A stretch of 55,465 nucleotides of DNA from JBCCQH01 sp039024435 (GCA_039024435.1 JBCCQH010000041.1:1-55465); one strand, 5' to 3'. Shown: positions 25,168 to 33,054, numbered from the stretch's first letter. Program-made: numbers and translations. Notes: generated by a model not told the origin, from the letters alone.

Positions 25168-26058
25168 TCATTGGGTAAGTTGCAGGAATTGTTCTTCCAG
25201 GGTCGAAGTCCGCAGGGCGAGGTGCGAGAGGACGATGCCTTGCTGGTGGAGGTACTGATTGATGACGCTGGGATCGGGTTCTTCGGAGAAATTTGCGAGG
25301 ACCAGGCCCTCGTTTTGCTCGACGCTGGCGATGCCCGGCAATTGCTCTACGACCGCGATCAGGCGGGGCAGGTCGCCACTTTTCAGTTCCAGGAGACCGC
25401 CCCCCGAGGGATTGAGTCCGGTCACTGAACCGGAGTAAAGCAGATTGCCCGTTTTGAGCACAGCCACGTGGCTGCATACCTTTTCCACTTCGTCCAGCAA
25501 GTGGCTGGCCAATAGAATCGTGACCCCTTGGGCGCTGATCATGGGAATCAACTGCCGGATTTCCGCAATGCCTTGGGGATCGAGGCCGTTGGTGGGTTCG
25601 TCAAGGATCAGGACTTCCGGGTCGTTGAGCAAGGCGGCGGCAATGGCCAGGCGTTGCTTCATCCCCAGGGAATAGGTCTTAAAGGCCGAATCCTTCCGGT
25701 TGAGCAAGCCCACGAGCTTGAGCATCGGATCAATTTTGGTGTACGGCATTCCCTTTATGTCGGCGACGACCTTGAGATTATTGCGGCCGCTCAGGTAGGG
25801 ATAGAACAGCGGGCCTTCGAGAATGGCGCCGATGCGTTTGCGCGCTTCGTGGCCTGCGGGCATTCCAAACCAACTGAAATTACCGGTGGTGGGACCGATG
25901 ACCCCGAGCAACATACCGAGGGTGGTCGTTTTGCCACTGCCGTTGGGACCAAGAATTCCGTATATGCTTCCCTTGGGGATATTGAGGCTGAGTTGATTGA
26001 CCGCTTTGAGCGCACCAAAGTGCTTGCTGAGGCCATTGATCGTTAGGACGTTTTCCAC
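25168..26058 (-). CDS. ABC transporter ATP-binding protein (CcmA/DrrA-like)
   Basis: The 296-residue protein has Walker A GPNGSGKT (37-44), the signature SLGMKQ (131-136), Walker B LILDEP (151-156) and the following switch histidine region (LLASHLLDEVEKVC). After residue 215 it has the C-terminal extension usual for DrrA-like subunits of exporters. It energises the adjacent ABC-2 permease. The operon is ATPase, permease, thioredoxin. Its start is 74 bp from the first of three ArsR-like operators that separate it from the divergent arsR gene, so the exporter may also answer to that regulator. Confidence 0.92.
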   Translation of the reverse strand: MENVLTINGLSKHFGALKAVNQLSLNIPKGSIYGILGPNGSGKTTTLGMLLGVIGPTTGNFSWFGMPAGHEARKRIGAILEGPLFYPYLSGRNNLKVVADIKGMPYTKIDPMLKLVGLLNRKDSAFKTYSLGMKQRLAIAAALLNDPEVLILDEPTNGLDPQGIAEIRQLIPMISAQGVTILLASHLLDEVEKVCSHVAVLKTGNLLYSGSVTGLNPSGGGLLELKSGDLPRLIAVVEQLPGIASVEQNEGLVLANFSEEPDPSVINQYLHQQGIVLSHLALRTSTLEEQFLQLTQ

Positions 26059-26131
26059 GACATAAAGCTACGCATTTTGTCGTGAAAAGTTCACCGGGAG
26101 GACCGGGGAAAGAAAAGCAGTAAAAATATCC

Positions 26132-26200
26132 ATCGTAAACTTGCGATGAATAATTTTAATCGTATATTTACGATCAAGTTATCCATCGTAAATTTGCGAT
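26132..26200 (+). promoter_or_regulatory. Three tandem ArsR-type operators overlapping the arsR promoter
   Basis: Three near-identical imperfect palindromes of the form ATCGTAAAYTTGCGAT occur at 26132-26147, 26159-26174 and 26185-26200, spaced 27 and 26 bp start to start. The last ends two bases before the arsR ATG. Each contains a promoter -7-like word; the third holds a full TAnnTTTG match (TAAATTTG, 26189-26196), which, if used, would give a leaderless arsR mRNA. They lie in the divergent region shared with the ABC operon. The symmetric, promoter-overlapping arrangement is what is expected for a repressor of the ArsR family. Confidence 0.8.
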
Positions 26201-26202
26201 CA

Positions 26203-26535
26203 ATGAAAACGAAGACTTCGACGTTCTCTCCCCAAACGCTGCGGCTGGCCGAGCTGGCCAAGGCCTTGGGGCATCCCGCCCGGATTGAAATCATCAAGTA
26301 CCTGGCGGGGATGAATTCTTGTGTGTGTGGCGACATTGTGGACGCACTGCCGTTGTCACAATCCACCGTCTCGCAACACCTCAAAGTGCTCAAGCAAGCC
26401 GGACTGATCCAGGGCAATATCGAAGGCCCGCGGGTGTGTTACTGCATCGATCAGACCAATCTGGAAGTGGCGCGCGAGGTGCTGCAAGAATTCCTCCAAC
26501 TGGCAACCAGTACCGACGAAACCTGTGCCTGTTAA
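26203..26535 (+). CDS. arsR: ArsR-family metalloregulator with three CxC pairs
   Basis: The 110-residue winged-helix protein has the ArsR fold: LAKALGHPARIEIIKYLAG, then SCVCGDIVDALPLSQSTVSQHLKVLKQAGLI, where LSQSTVSQHLKVL is the recognition helix. C40-V-C42 sits just where the classical ELCVCDL arsenite-binding motif of ArsR lies. Two more CxC pairs are present, C79-Y-C81 in the wing region and C108-A-C110 at the very C-terminus. It should repress its own promoter until As(III) or a similar thiophilic metal binds. It leads an operon with a Cys-rich peptide and ArsM and is divergent to an ABC exporter. The ATG at 26203 follows the third operator directly; an ATG 19 codons upstream would run through the operators and is unlikely. 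Confidence 0.88.
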   Translation: MKTKTSTFSPQTLRLAELAKALGHPARIEIIKYLAGMNSCVCGDIVDALPLSQSTVSQHLKVLKQAGLIQGNIEGPRVCYCIDQTNLEVAREVLQEFLQLATSTDETCAC

Positions 26536-26552
26536 CCTAAATTGAAAAAGAA

Positions 26553-26657
26553 ATGAAAACCTTCAAAAGCGAAAAGAACCGATCTCCCTTCGCGGTCAGC
26601 AATGATGCTTTCGATTGTTGCCCGCCCGAATGTTGTTCTGAATCCTGCAACTGTTGA
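26553..26657 (+). CDS. 34-residue Cys-rich peptide between arsR and arsM
   Basis: An ATG at 26553, 17 nt after the arsR stop, opens 34 codons ending TGA at 26655-26657, 20 nt before arsM. The product starts with a basic stretch (MKTFKSEKNRSPF) and ends with the six-cysteine tail DCCPPECCSESCNC. No signal peptide is visible. The clustered CC, CC and CxC pairs strongly suggest a thiolate metal-binding peptide, for example an arsenite-binding metallothionein-like chaperone or donor for ArsM, whose own tail (SCDPNGGCC) is similar in style. Position in the operon and correct spacing support expression. I know no named family for it. It is too short for most gene finders and would normally be missed. 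A non-coding spacer is the alternative. Confidence 0.65.
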   Translation: MKTFKSEKNRSPFAVSNDAFDCCPPECCSESCNC

Positions 26658-26677
26658 CCCTTTAATCCACGAAAACA

Positions 26678-27520
26678 ATGAAAACTGCCGAAGAAATCAA
26701 GACGATGGTCCGGGAGAAGTACGGCGAGATCGCCGAACAAGACCCGGCCTTGAATGCGGCTTCCTGCTGTGGGGTCGACGGTTGTGCGACCCTCGATTAC
26801 AGCATATTCAGTGAAGATTACTCCGATTTGGAAGGCTACCTGGCGTCGGCGGACCTAAAACTGGGCTGCGGGATGCCGGTGGAACATGCGCGCATCGCGA
26901 AAGGCCACACCGTGGTCGACCTAGGCTCGGGCGCGGGCAACGATGTCTTTGTCGCCCGGGCCCTGGTGGGCGAGGAAGGCATGGTCATCGGAGTGGACAT
27001 GACTCCGACGATGATCGACAAGGCCCGCGCCAATGCGCAGGAACTCGGCCTGAAAAACGTACGTTTCCGTTTGGGGGAAATCGAAGATCTGCCCATGGCC
27101 GGGGGCCGCGCTGACGTGGTCATCAGCAATTGTGTGTTGAACTTGGTGCCGGACAAGCAGCAAGCTTTTGCCGAAGTCCACCGGGTGCTGCGCGGCGGCG
27201 GCCATTTCTGCATCTCGGATGTCGTGCTGAAAGGCGATTTGCCGCCGCAGATCCGCGAAACTGGGGAAATGTACGCGGGCTGTGTCGCCGGAGCCATGCA
27301 AAAGAGCGATTACCTGGGAATCGTCCATGAGGCTGGTTTTCAGCGCGTTTCCGTAATGGCGGAGAAGGAAGTGGTTATCCCGGATGAGATCTTGCTCAAT
27401 TACATGACCGCGGAAGAACTGGCCGCGTTCCGCCAAAGTAGCACCGGAATTTTCAGCATTACAGTCTACGCGGAAAAGCCGGGGCAACCAAGCTGTGACC
27501 CCAATGGTGGTTGCTGCTGA
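26678..27520 (+). CDS. arsM: Arsenite S-adenosylmethionine methyltransferase
   Basis: The 280-residue protein has the SAM-binding motif VVDLGSGAGNDVF (79-91) and the conserved ArsM cysteines: SCCGVDGC near the N-terminus (30, 31, 36), C64 in LGCGMP, C152 in SNCVLNL and C202 in AGCVAGA; these correspond to the As(III)-coordinating set of known ArsM enzymes. The C-terminus ends SCDPNGGCC (Cys273, 279, 280), a common family tail. It converts arsenite stepwise to methylated arsenicals using SAM and thiols. It is the third gene of the ArsR-controlled operon. The start at 26678 gives MKTAEEIKTMVREKYG, the standard N-terminus. Confidence 0.94.
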   Translation: MKTAEEIKTMVREKYGEIAEQDPALNAASCCGVDGCATLDYSIFSEDYSDLEGYLASADLKLGCGMPVEHARIAKGHTVVDLGSGAGNDVFVARALVGEEGMVIGVDMTPTMIDKARANAQELGLKNVRFRLGEIEDLPMAGGRADVVISNCVLNLVPDKQQAFAEVHRVLRGGGHFCISDVVLKGDLPPQIRETGEMYAGCVAGAMQKSDYLGIVHEAGFQRVSVMAEKEVVIPDEILLNYMTAEELAAFRQSSTGIFSITVYAEKPGQPSCDPNGGCC

Positions 27521-27563
27521 TTCTCGCCCCCCTACTTTGTCATCGCGACGCCCGAAGAATGAG

Positions 27564-27630
27564 GGAGGAGTGATCTTTCCCGGTGCGATTCATCTATGGG
27601 GAAACCGATACCGGGAAGGATATCTCCTCC
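27564..27630. repeat. Long imperfect inverted repeat after arsM
   Basis: Two 21-nt arms at 27564-27584 and 27610-27630 match in 18 of 21 positions when one is reverse-complemented (shared core GGAGGAG and TTCCCGGT), with a 25-nt loop. One of the mismatches allows a G-U pair. It lies 44 bp beyond the arsM stop and would fold into a stable hairpin in the mRNA, so it may end or protect the ars transcript; it could also be a small mobile repeat. Confidence 0.6.
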
Positions 27631-27645
27631 TGCGTCGTCGATATG

Positions 27646-27715
27646 ACAATGGGGGAACGCGCCGCGGTAACAATGGGGAAAGCGTCGCGGTGACAATAGG
27701 GAAAGCGTCGCGGTG
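27646..27715. repeat. Three tandem 23-24 bp repeats
   Basis: The unit ACAATGGGGAAAGCGTCGCG GTG-like occurs at 27646-27669, 27670-27692 and 27693-27715; the second and third differ by a single base, the first by several. The array ends nine bases from the stop codon of the amine oxidase gene. No function is evident. Confidence 0.8.
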
Positions 27716-27724
27716 ACCTAAAAG

Positions 27725-29077
27725 CTACCGCGCCATGATCCACTTCGCGGCCCGCAATCCGGACAAATACGCACCTTGGAGACGACCGGCGTGCTGGCGG
27801 ACGGTGGCTTCGCCGGCATAATAAATTCGTCCTTCCGGCTTGGCGAGGTAATCGCGCAATACCGGATCGGTCCCAACCGGCAGGTAGGAAAATGCGCCCC
27901 GGGCGTAGGGATCGGAACCCCAGCGGGAAACCAGGTAAGCGTTCGGCATCGGGGCATCCTCAAATATCTTGTACAGGATGCGGTGGATCTGCACCGCCAC
28001 TTCGATGTCGGGTTGGTCCTCCACCGCCGCCCCGAATTCCCGGCTCACCGAGGCCAGCAGCACCGGCTTTTTATTGAAGTGCGCGAGGTTAAAGAAGTTG
28101 GGAAATTCGCCTTTGTACTTGGACATGTAGTTGAGGAATTGCCGGTCCCGCGGCCAAAATGCGCGGTCAAACCGCAGAGCTACCTTGTTGGTCAAGCCCA
28201 CGCCGAGTTTGTTCACCGCATTGGCTTTGGCGTAGGACATCTTGGGGAAAAAGCGGATTTTCTGTTGCTTCAATACCCCGAGGGGCAAGGTCACAATGAC
28301 AAAATCCCCTTCGTGGTCATCGTCCAGGGTCAGCGCGCTGGCCACCCCATTTTTGTGCTTGATGATGCGCACTTCCTGACCGTAGCGGATGTCGAGGCCG
28401 CGCGCCATTTTTTCCAGCACCTTGTCGAAGCCATTGGGCAGATAAAGATGGTCTCCGCCAAACCGCATCGAATGCCCCCACTTTGCGGACACCCGATCAA
28501 TGGTGGTGCCCAGGCCGAGTTCTTCCAAAGAAATGCGCCACTCCAATTCCCGCCGGCGTTGCGGACTGAGCTGCCCTTCTTGCAGGACCGACTCCAATGC
28601 AGTCCGCATCGAGAGGTCGTCCTCCTGTTTTTCGATGTATTTGGCGGCGCGGCGGTAGAGCTTTTCCAGCCATTCGGAAAGATTTTCCAGGGGATCCTGC
28701 TCGTAGGAATTTCCCCGCCCGTCGTAGAGGTCGTAAGATTCAGGATCGAGCGGATGGACCGATTGGCGGTGTTGGGAAACGATTCGGGTGAGGCCATTGT
28801 CTTTGGCGTGATTGATCATCCCACCGCCCAAGTCTAGGGTCGCTCCCAGGCTCCGGTCGGTCCAGATCCGTCCGCCCAGGCGTTCTCGTGCTTCCAGAAT
28901 CACAACTTCGTGTCCGGCATCCACCAGGGTGCGGGCCGCGGCAATCCCCGCCATGCCCGCACCGACAATGACGATGCGGCGCTTAAAATCAATCGGTCGT
29001 GACTTGCGCAGGGTGCCCGGCACCAGCGCTCCGGCCGCGCCCAATCCCATCAGCCGTATGAATTCCGATCTTTTCAT
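27725..29077 (-). CDS. FAD-dependent amine oxidase-like flavoprotein
   Basis: The protein of 450 residues begins MKRSEFIRLMGLGAAGALVPG, which looks like a Tat-type or simple export signal, followed by the dinucleotide-binding motif IVIVGAGMAGIAAARTL (36-51) and LEARERLGGRIWTD. Near the end it has RIYYAGEATVRQHAGRLQGAYLSG, the FAD-contacting motif of the monoamine oxidase superfamily. It should oxidise an amine, polyamine or related compound. The first ATG of the frame, 20 codons upstream, adds a sequence unlike a signal, so 29077 was chosen. No operon partner is close. Confidence 0.87.
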   Translation of the reverse strand: MKRSEFIRLMGLGAAGALVPGTLRKSRPIDFKRRIVIVGAGMAGIAAARTLVDAGHEVVILEARERLGGRIWTDRSLGATLDLGGGMINHAKDNGLTRIVSQHRQSVHPLDPESYDLYDGRGNSYEQDPLENLSEWLEKLYRRAAKYIEKQEDDLSMRTALESVLQEGQLSPQRRRELEWRISLEELGLGTTIDRVSAKWGHSMRFGGDHLYLPNGFDKVLEKMARGLDIRYGQEVRIIKHKNGVASALTLDDDHEGDFVIVTLPLGVLKQQKIRFFPKMSYAKANAVNKLGVGLTNKVALRFDRAFWPRDRQFLNYMSKYKGEFPNFFNLAHFNKKPVLLASVSREFGAAVEDQPDIEVAVQIHRILYKIFEDAPMPNAYLVSRWGSDPYARGAFSYLPVGTDPVLRDYLAKPEGRIYYAGEATVRQHAGRLQGAYLSGLRAAKWIMAR

Positions 29078-29245
29078 GCCTAAATCTTCCCTGACTTGTT
29101 CCGGAGCGGGACCAAATACCCCCATGAAACAAGCCAACTAGCTAAATGTAAAAGTAAGCGGATTTTGCCTGGTATTTTCCACAAGCGGCCGCGACCGTCC
29201 TGTGGATGAGGCATTGGCGCAAGCAGTCCATGCCCGATTACAGGA

Positions 29246-29788
29246 CTACGATACGGAGGGCGTGGGAGCAGGGTTTTCCGCAGACTGGGCCCGGACTTCC
29301 CGCCGGACCGCAATCCAGGCCCACCACGCAAACAGCAAGACAAAGGCATGCAGCCAAAACTGGGCTTCCAGATGCGCTTCCAATTGTCCGGGAGCAGCTT
29401 CTCCGAGGTAATGGCCCAGCCGGAAGCGCAGCAGGACGGCGAGTCCCACTTGCAGGACCACCCCCAGAAACAGGATTCCGAGCCATTTTTGCTTGCGCGC
29501 GGGGCGCTGATTGAAGAAAACCAAAGTCCCGAATCCCCCCGCAGCCACCACTGCGACCAGGACAAACCCAAACAGGGCGATGTCTTCGGTAAATCCTACT
29601 CCTTGGTAATTGTCGGCTCCGCCCAGCGGATCGGTTTTTTCGATGGTCATCCAGGCACCGTGGGCCCAGCCGTACGCATTGCGGGTGTAGTTGGCCGCGT
29701 AAGCGAGGGGGGCAAAGACCAAGGAAAAGTTGATCGTCGCCGCCAGGAAGAGGAGGTAATTTTGCTTGCGAAAGAGGGGGGAGGCCAT
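29246..29788 (-). CDS. DUF4293-like four-helix membrane protein
   Basis: From the ATG at 29788 the product has 180 residues with four hydrophobic segments (QNYLLFLAATINFSLVFAPLAY, IALFGFVLVAVVAAGGFGTLVFF, WLGILFLGVVLQVGLAVLL, FWLHAFVLLFAWWAWIAVR). Topology, NQRPARKQ loop and pairing with the next gene match the DUF4293 protein encoded one nucleotide upstream, which suggests an old tandem duplication. Function is unknown. The open frame extends upstream into the neighbouring gene in another phase and was trimmed. Confidence 0.72.
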   Translation of the reverse strand: MASPLFRKQNYLLFLAATINFSLVFAPLAYAANYTRNAYGWAHGAWMTIEKTDPLGGADNYQGVGFTEDIALFGFVLVAVVAAGGFGTLVFFNQRPARKQKWLGILFLGVVLQVGLAVLLRFRLGHYLGEAAPGQLEAHLEAQFWLHAFVLLFAWWAWIAVRREVRAQSAENPAPTPSVS

Positions 29789-29789
29789 A

Positions 29790-30341
29790 TCAGCGCAGCC
29801 GGTCCATGTCGCGGACCATGCGTTCGTCTTTTTCGATTCGCTTCGCGGCAAACCAAACCAGCAACACCGATACGAGCGGGACAAAAAAGCCGGACATCGG
29901 ACCCAGGTCAAAGTTGCTTGGATCGACATTCTCTGCGCCGACCCATTTGGGCATTGAAGTCCAGATCATGGCCGCGGCAAGCGCAATCTGCGCCATCAAC
30001 ATGAGCAGCCCCACGTATACCAGGCGCATCTGGCGGGGGCGGTTGTTGTAGAGAAAGATCATGCCGATGAGCGCGATTCCGTTCAGTCCGATCAGCAGCG
30101 CGTGAATGGTCAGCAAAGCATCGTCCCCCACCGTCAGGGTGGTTTGGGCAAATTCCCCAAAATTTTCTCCCGCGGCCGGATCATCATTGAGCGCACTGAT
30201 CACCGCGTACCCGCCGTACAGCCTCGCCGAAGGTGAATCCATGGCGTCCTGGGTGTCGGCGTAGCCGTAGGGCAGCAGAAGCGCCGCGAAGTTGGCCAGT
30301 GCAGCCACCAACAGCAGGAGAGATTGGAGTCTTTGAATCAT
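29790..30341 (-). CDS. DUF4293 family membrane protein
   Basis: The 183-residue protein starts MIQRLQSLLLLVAALANF, the highly typical N-terminus of the Bacteroidota DUF4293 family, and has four membrane helices with the loop NNRPRQMRLVYVGLLML between the second and third. It ends with a charged tail (KRIEKDERMVRDMDRL). The family has no known function. It is followed after one base by a second, related gene, and is divergent from the MarR gene. Confidence 0.88.
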   Translation of the reverse strand: MIQRLQSLLLLVAALANFAALLLPYGYADTQDAMDSPSARLYGGYAVISALNDDPAAGENFGEFAQTTLTVGDDALLTIHALLIGLNGIALIGMIFLYNNRPRQMRLVYVGLLMLMAQIALAAAMIWTSMPKWVGAENVDPSNFDLGPMSGFFVPLVSVLLVWFAAKRIEKDERMVRDMDRLR

Positions 30342-30520
30342 CGCGTGTGATTTTGGTCCGGCACAAAATAAGGTCTTTTGTTGCAGATATGGAAATGCCG
30401 GGGCAAAGTCATATTGGGGGGTGGAGAAGAACGGTCAGCCGCACCGATTGAACCGCCGAACGTCCGCCCCCGCCTTGGACCCAATCGAAAAACTACGCAA
30501 CTTGAGCGCCGAGAATTATT

Positions 30521-30536
30521 TAGTCCAAACGGACCA
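30521..30536. promoter_or_regulatory. Inverted repeat directly before marR
   Basis: TAGTCC-aaac-GGACCA at 30521-30536 is an inverted repeat with one mismatch, eight bases before the ATG of the MarR gene. The half-site TAGTCC also forms the outer part of the palindrome upstream of the carotenoid oxygenase gene, though with a longer spacer there. It may be an autoregulatory MarR site. Confidence 0.35.
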
Positions 30537-30543
30537 CCAAAAT

Positions 30544-30957
30544 ATGGGAGAAGAGTACCGAATCGCGCACCAAGTAGATCGCCTTATGCGGCGGATCAAC
30601 GTCAGCCTGCACCAACGCATCCGGCCGATTGACGTGGATCGCCTCGGGCCGCTGGGTACCATGGTCCTGGATGTCCTCGCGGACATTGAACCGGCCCCGA
30701 TTCAAAAACTGAACCAAAAGATGGCCCGGGACAAATCGCAAATGACCCGGACCATCAAACTGTTGGAATCAAAGAAACTAATTGTGCGGGACCCAAGTCC
30801 GGAAGATGGCCGAACTGGAATTTTAAGTCTTACACCCAAAGGGCGCACGTTCGTTCAGGAAGTCCGCCGGGCCATGTCCGAGCTGATGCGCGAAGTGCTC
30901 GAACCCATCACTCCCGAACAACGGGAGCAACTGCTGGAGTTGCTCAAGCAACTTTGA
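30544..30957 (+). CDS. MarR family transcriptional regulator
   Basis: From the ATG at 30544 the product has 137 residues, the usual MarR length. It shows the winged helix: IQKLNQKMARDKSQMTRTIKLLESKKLIVRDPSPEDGRTGILSLTPKG, where SQMTRTIKLLESKKL is the recognition helix and the PEDGRT stretch the wing. Ligand is unknown. It converges with the carotenoid oxygenase gene with 10 bp between stops, and shares an inverted half-site with that gene's upstream region, so it may regulate it. Farther upstream codons in the same frame overlap the promoter region and were left out. Confidence 0.88.
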   Translation: MGEEYRIAHQVDRLMRRINVSLHQRIRPIDVDRLGPLGTMVLDVLADIEPAPIQKLNQKMARDKSQMTRTIKLLESKKLIVRDPSPEDGRTGILSLTPKGRTFVQEVRRAMSELMREVLEPITPEQREQLLELLKQL

Positions 30958-30967
30958 CCCATGCGAA

Positions 30968-32386
30968 TTACCGTCCCCCAAAGCCCGGAAACCAGCCACC
31001 GTGTGTTCCAATCGGAACGTGGTTGTCCGGAATCCAGATGCTGGCGGCCGGCTCACCGGCAAAATCTTGCCCATTGAGGATGACCAGTCGGGAGCGTTCC
31101 TTTTCCGGATCAAACACGAAGCCCATTAGCCATCCGTCATCTTCGTCGGTGGCCCCTTCCCGGGGTACAAAGGTCAGCTCGGAAGCCTTGCCCCCGTTGA
31201 AGTCCTGGTGCTCTACTTTGCCCGTCTGGTGATCGATTTTGACCGCACCTTCAAATGAAGGATTGAGTGTGGCCTGCACCGAATAGCCGTAGCGGTAGGC
31301 ACGGCCTTCGACTTGGGGACTGATCTTGGGGAAATCCAGCGCCAGGTCGACGATGCGCTCTTCTTTCGCCCGGGCGGTATTGCCGTTCATCGGCAAAGTC
31401 CACCGGTCGATCGTCGGCAAAGTATCGCCGAGGGGACCGTAGAGATCTTTTTCCGCCGCGCGTTCGTAACGGCTCACGTCGATGACGACATCGCCGTTGG
31501 GTGCCTCGTAGGCATTCATCGCGTGGTAGACGTAGCAGGGAGTGACTTCGAACCAGCGGATATCGGCCGAGGTCCCATCTTTGGGGAGCACCCCGACCCG
31601 GCCCGGCTTGTCGCCTTTCCAGCGGATTGGGAGCGTCGTTTGACTGAGCAGTACGGGATCAAAGACCACGTTCAAGTCGTAAATGATGATGTAGTGCTCG
31701 GTGATGGACATGTCGTGGATCTGGGTGGCACCGGTAAGCGGTACTTTGACCTCGTTGAGCAGCTTTCCGTCTGGGGTGAGGCGGACGTACTGGGCTTGGC
31801 CCCGGAGTACCATGCTGTAAACCACCCCGTGAATATCGTGATTGACCGGATCGACTTTGTGGTGGCCCGTAAAGCCAAAGGTCAATGCGCCCTGCAAATC
31901 ACTGCGGCTTACCGATTCCAGATAAGGATCCAATTCGACCATGTTGGGCCCCGCTTCGATGGTCGCGTAAAGCTTGTCCCCAAAAGCAGCAACGTTTGTG
32001 TTGGGGGAAGCATCAAATTCGTGCGAGATCGGACCCCCGATGTCGGGCTGACCGAGCAATTCCGGAACATTTCCGGATTTCACCATGCGGTTGCGGTACC
32101 AGAGCGCCTTTTTGTCCGAAATCCGAACTCCGTGCACCATACCGTGGCTGCTGAAATAATGGTGGTGGGGATGAATCTCGTCGATGTGGTTGGGACCATT
32201 GCGCACGTACAATCCGTCTAATTGCGGGGGGATCTCGCCTTCGACCGTGAGATTAAGGTGGGTAGATTCCTTTTTGATCGGGAGAAAGGGCACCTTTTGG
32301 TAGCGGGCATTGGGCGGGGTTCCACCCTGGACGGGGGGGAAGTGAGGAACGCGGACCTGGTTTTCTTGGGGATTCTCTTCTTTCAT
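30968..32386 (-). CDS. Carotenoid cleavage oxygenase (RPE65 family)
   Basis: The 472-residue protein follows the carotenoid oxygenase pattern: LDGLYVRNGPNH near the start, then the four iron-binding histidines in GFTGHHKVDP, QIHDMSITEHY, CYVYHAMNAYE and PIGTHGGWFPG. The family cleaves carotenoids, apocarotenoids or stilbene-like compounds with oxygen at a seven-bladed propeller. No signal peptide. Start at the ATG 32386 (KEENPQENQVR). Product could be retinal or another apocarotenoid, but no opsin or carotenoid gene is in the window. Confidence 0.9.
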   Translation of the reverse strand: MKEENPQENQVRVPHFPPVQGGTPPNARYQKVPFLPIKKESTHLNLTVEGEIPPQLDGLYVRNGPNHIDEIHPHHHYFSSHGMVHGVRISDKKALWYRNRMVKSGNVPELLGQPDIGGPISHEFDASPNTNVAAFGDKLYATIEAGPNMVELDPYLESVSRSDLQGALTFGFTGHHKVDPVNHDIHGVVYSMVLRGQAQYVRLTPDGKLLNEVKVPLTGATQIHDMSITEHYIIIYDLNVVFDPVLLSQTTLPIRWKGDKPGRVGVLPKDGTSADIRWFEVTPCYVYHAMNAYEAPNGDVVIDVSRYERAAEKDLYGPLGDTLPTIDRWTLPMNGNTARAKEERIVDLALDFPKISPQVEGRAYRYGYSVQATLNPSFEGAVKIDHQTGKVEHQDFNGGKASELTFVPREGATDEDDGWLMGFVFDPEKERSRLVILNGQDFAGEPAASIWIPDNHVPIGTHGGWFPGFGGR

Positions 32387-32469
32387 ATATGTATTGGTAA
32401 TGGAACAACGCAACAAATGGGCAGCGGTGGCGGGCAGGTGAGCAGAGAGAACAGCGGGAATGGTAGACT

Positions 32470-32492
32470 TAGTCCACTATATTTGTGGACTA
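32470..32492. promoter_or_regulatory. Perfect palindrome upstream of the carotenoid oxygenase gene
   Basis: TAGTCCAC-tatattt-GTGGACTA (32470-32492) is a perfect 8-bp inverted repeat with a 7-nt AT spacer, 84 bp upstream of the start codon. The size and symmetry fit a dimeric winged-helix regulator such as the adjacent MarR protein. On the plus strand the spacer holds a TATATTTG word, a match to the TAnnTTTG promoter box, pointing away from the oxygenase gene. Confidence 0.55.
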
Positions 32493-33054
32493 TGTCAACT
32501 AGGAGGGAAGGAGATTGTTTGTTGAGGCGAAAGAAAATTTTTTAGTACGGCCCAAGAGGCGGTTTAGATTTAATCCGGTGATTTTGCTACGGCATCTTTT
32601 TCTGCCCCTCTTCCGCTATTTTCTCGTCCATTTTCGGAGCGAGCTGGCGCAGCTCAGAACTTGGGCTATGGACTCCAAAATGAGCTTTGGTGGACAAAAA
32701 ATCTGCGCTAGCAAATTTCACCAACCAATTTTAATCCGCCTCTAATTCTACTTTGTCAGGTTAAAAAAACACCAATCCGTCTTCGCCAACGCGCCAGGGC
32801 GCCGTGATGAGATTGCGATGTACAAGTAGCGATCTTGGGCGGTGCCGCATTGAGCCGGAAAAGCAGCCCCGCTAAAGATTACGGCGTATTTCTCGCAATC
32901 TTCTCCTATCTCCTTTGGCGCGCGTCGCGAAGACATCTAGGAGGAAGATTGGGCAGAAATGCAAGCCTGAAAAAGTAGAACTAAAACCCCCGAACCGCCA
33001 CCCAAGCCCGGGATTGGGTAGGGTAGCGGCTCGTATAGTTCTTCTCTCCGAAAA
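32493..33054. other. Intergenic region with no recognisable gene
   Basis: About 560 bp upstream of the carotenoid oxygenase gene and downstream of the NuiA-like gene. Only short frames occur (for example 62 codons on the minus strand, 32748-32936, ending TDWCFFNLTK), none with a motif. Base composition is more mixed than in the flanking genes, as in decayed coding DNA. A small palindromic word GGCGCC pair (near 32790) is present but no terminator with a U-tract was found. Confidence 0.4.

Noticed and set aside
27646..27715. CRISPR-like array
   Set aside because: Three 23-24 bp units are directly adjacent without spacers, so it is a simple tandem repeat.
32748..32936. 62-codon minus-strand frame upstream of the carotenoid oxygenase
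   Set aside because: No motif and no credible start context; may be decayed DNA.
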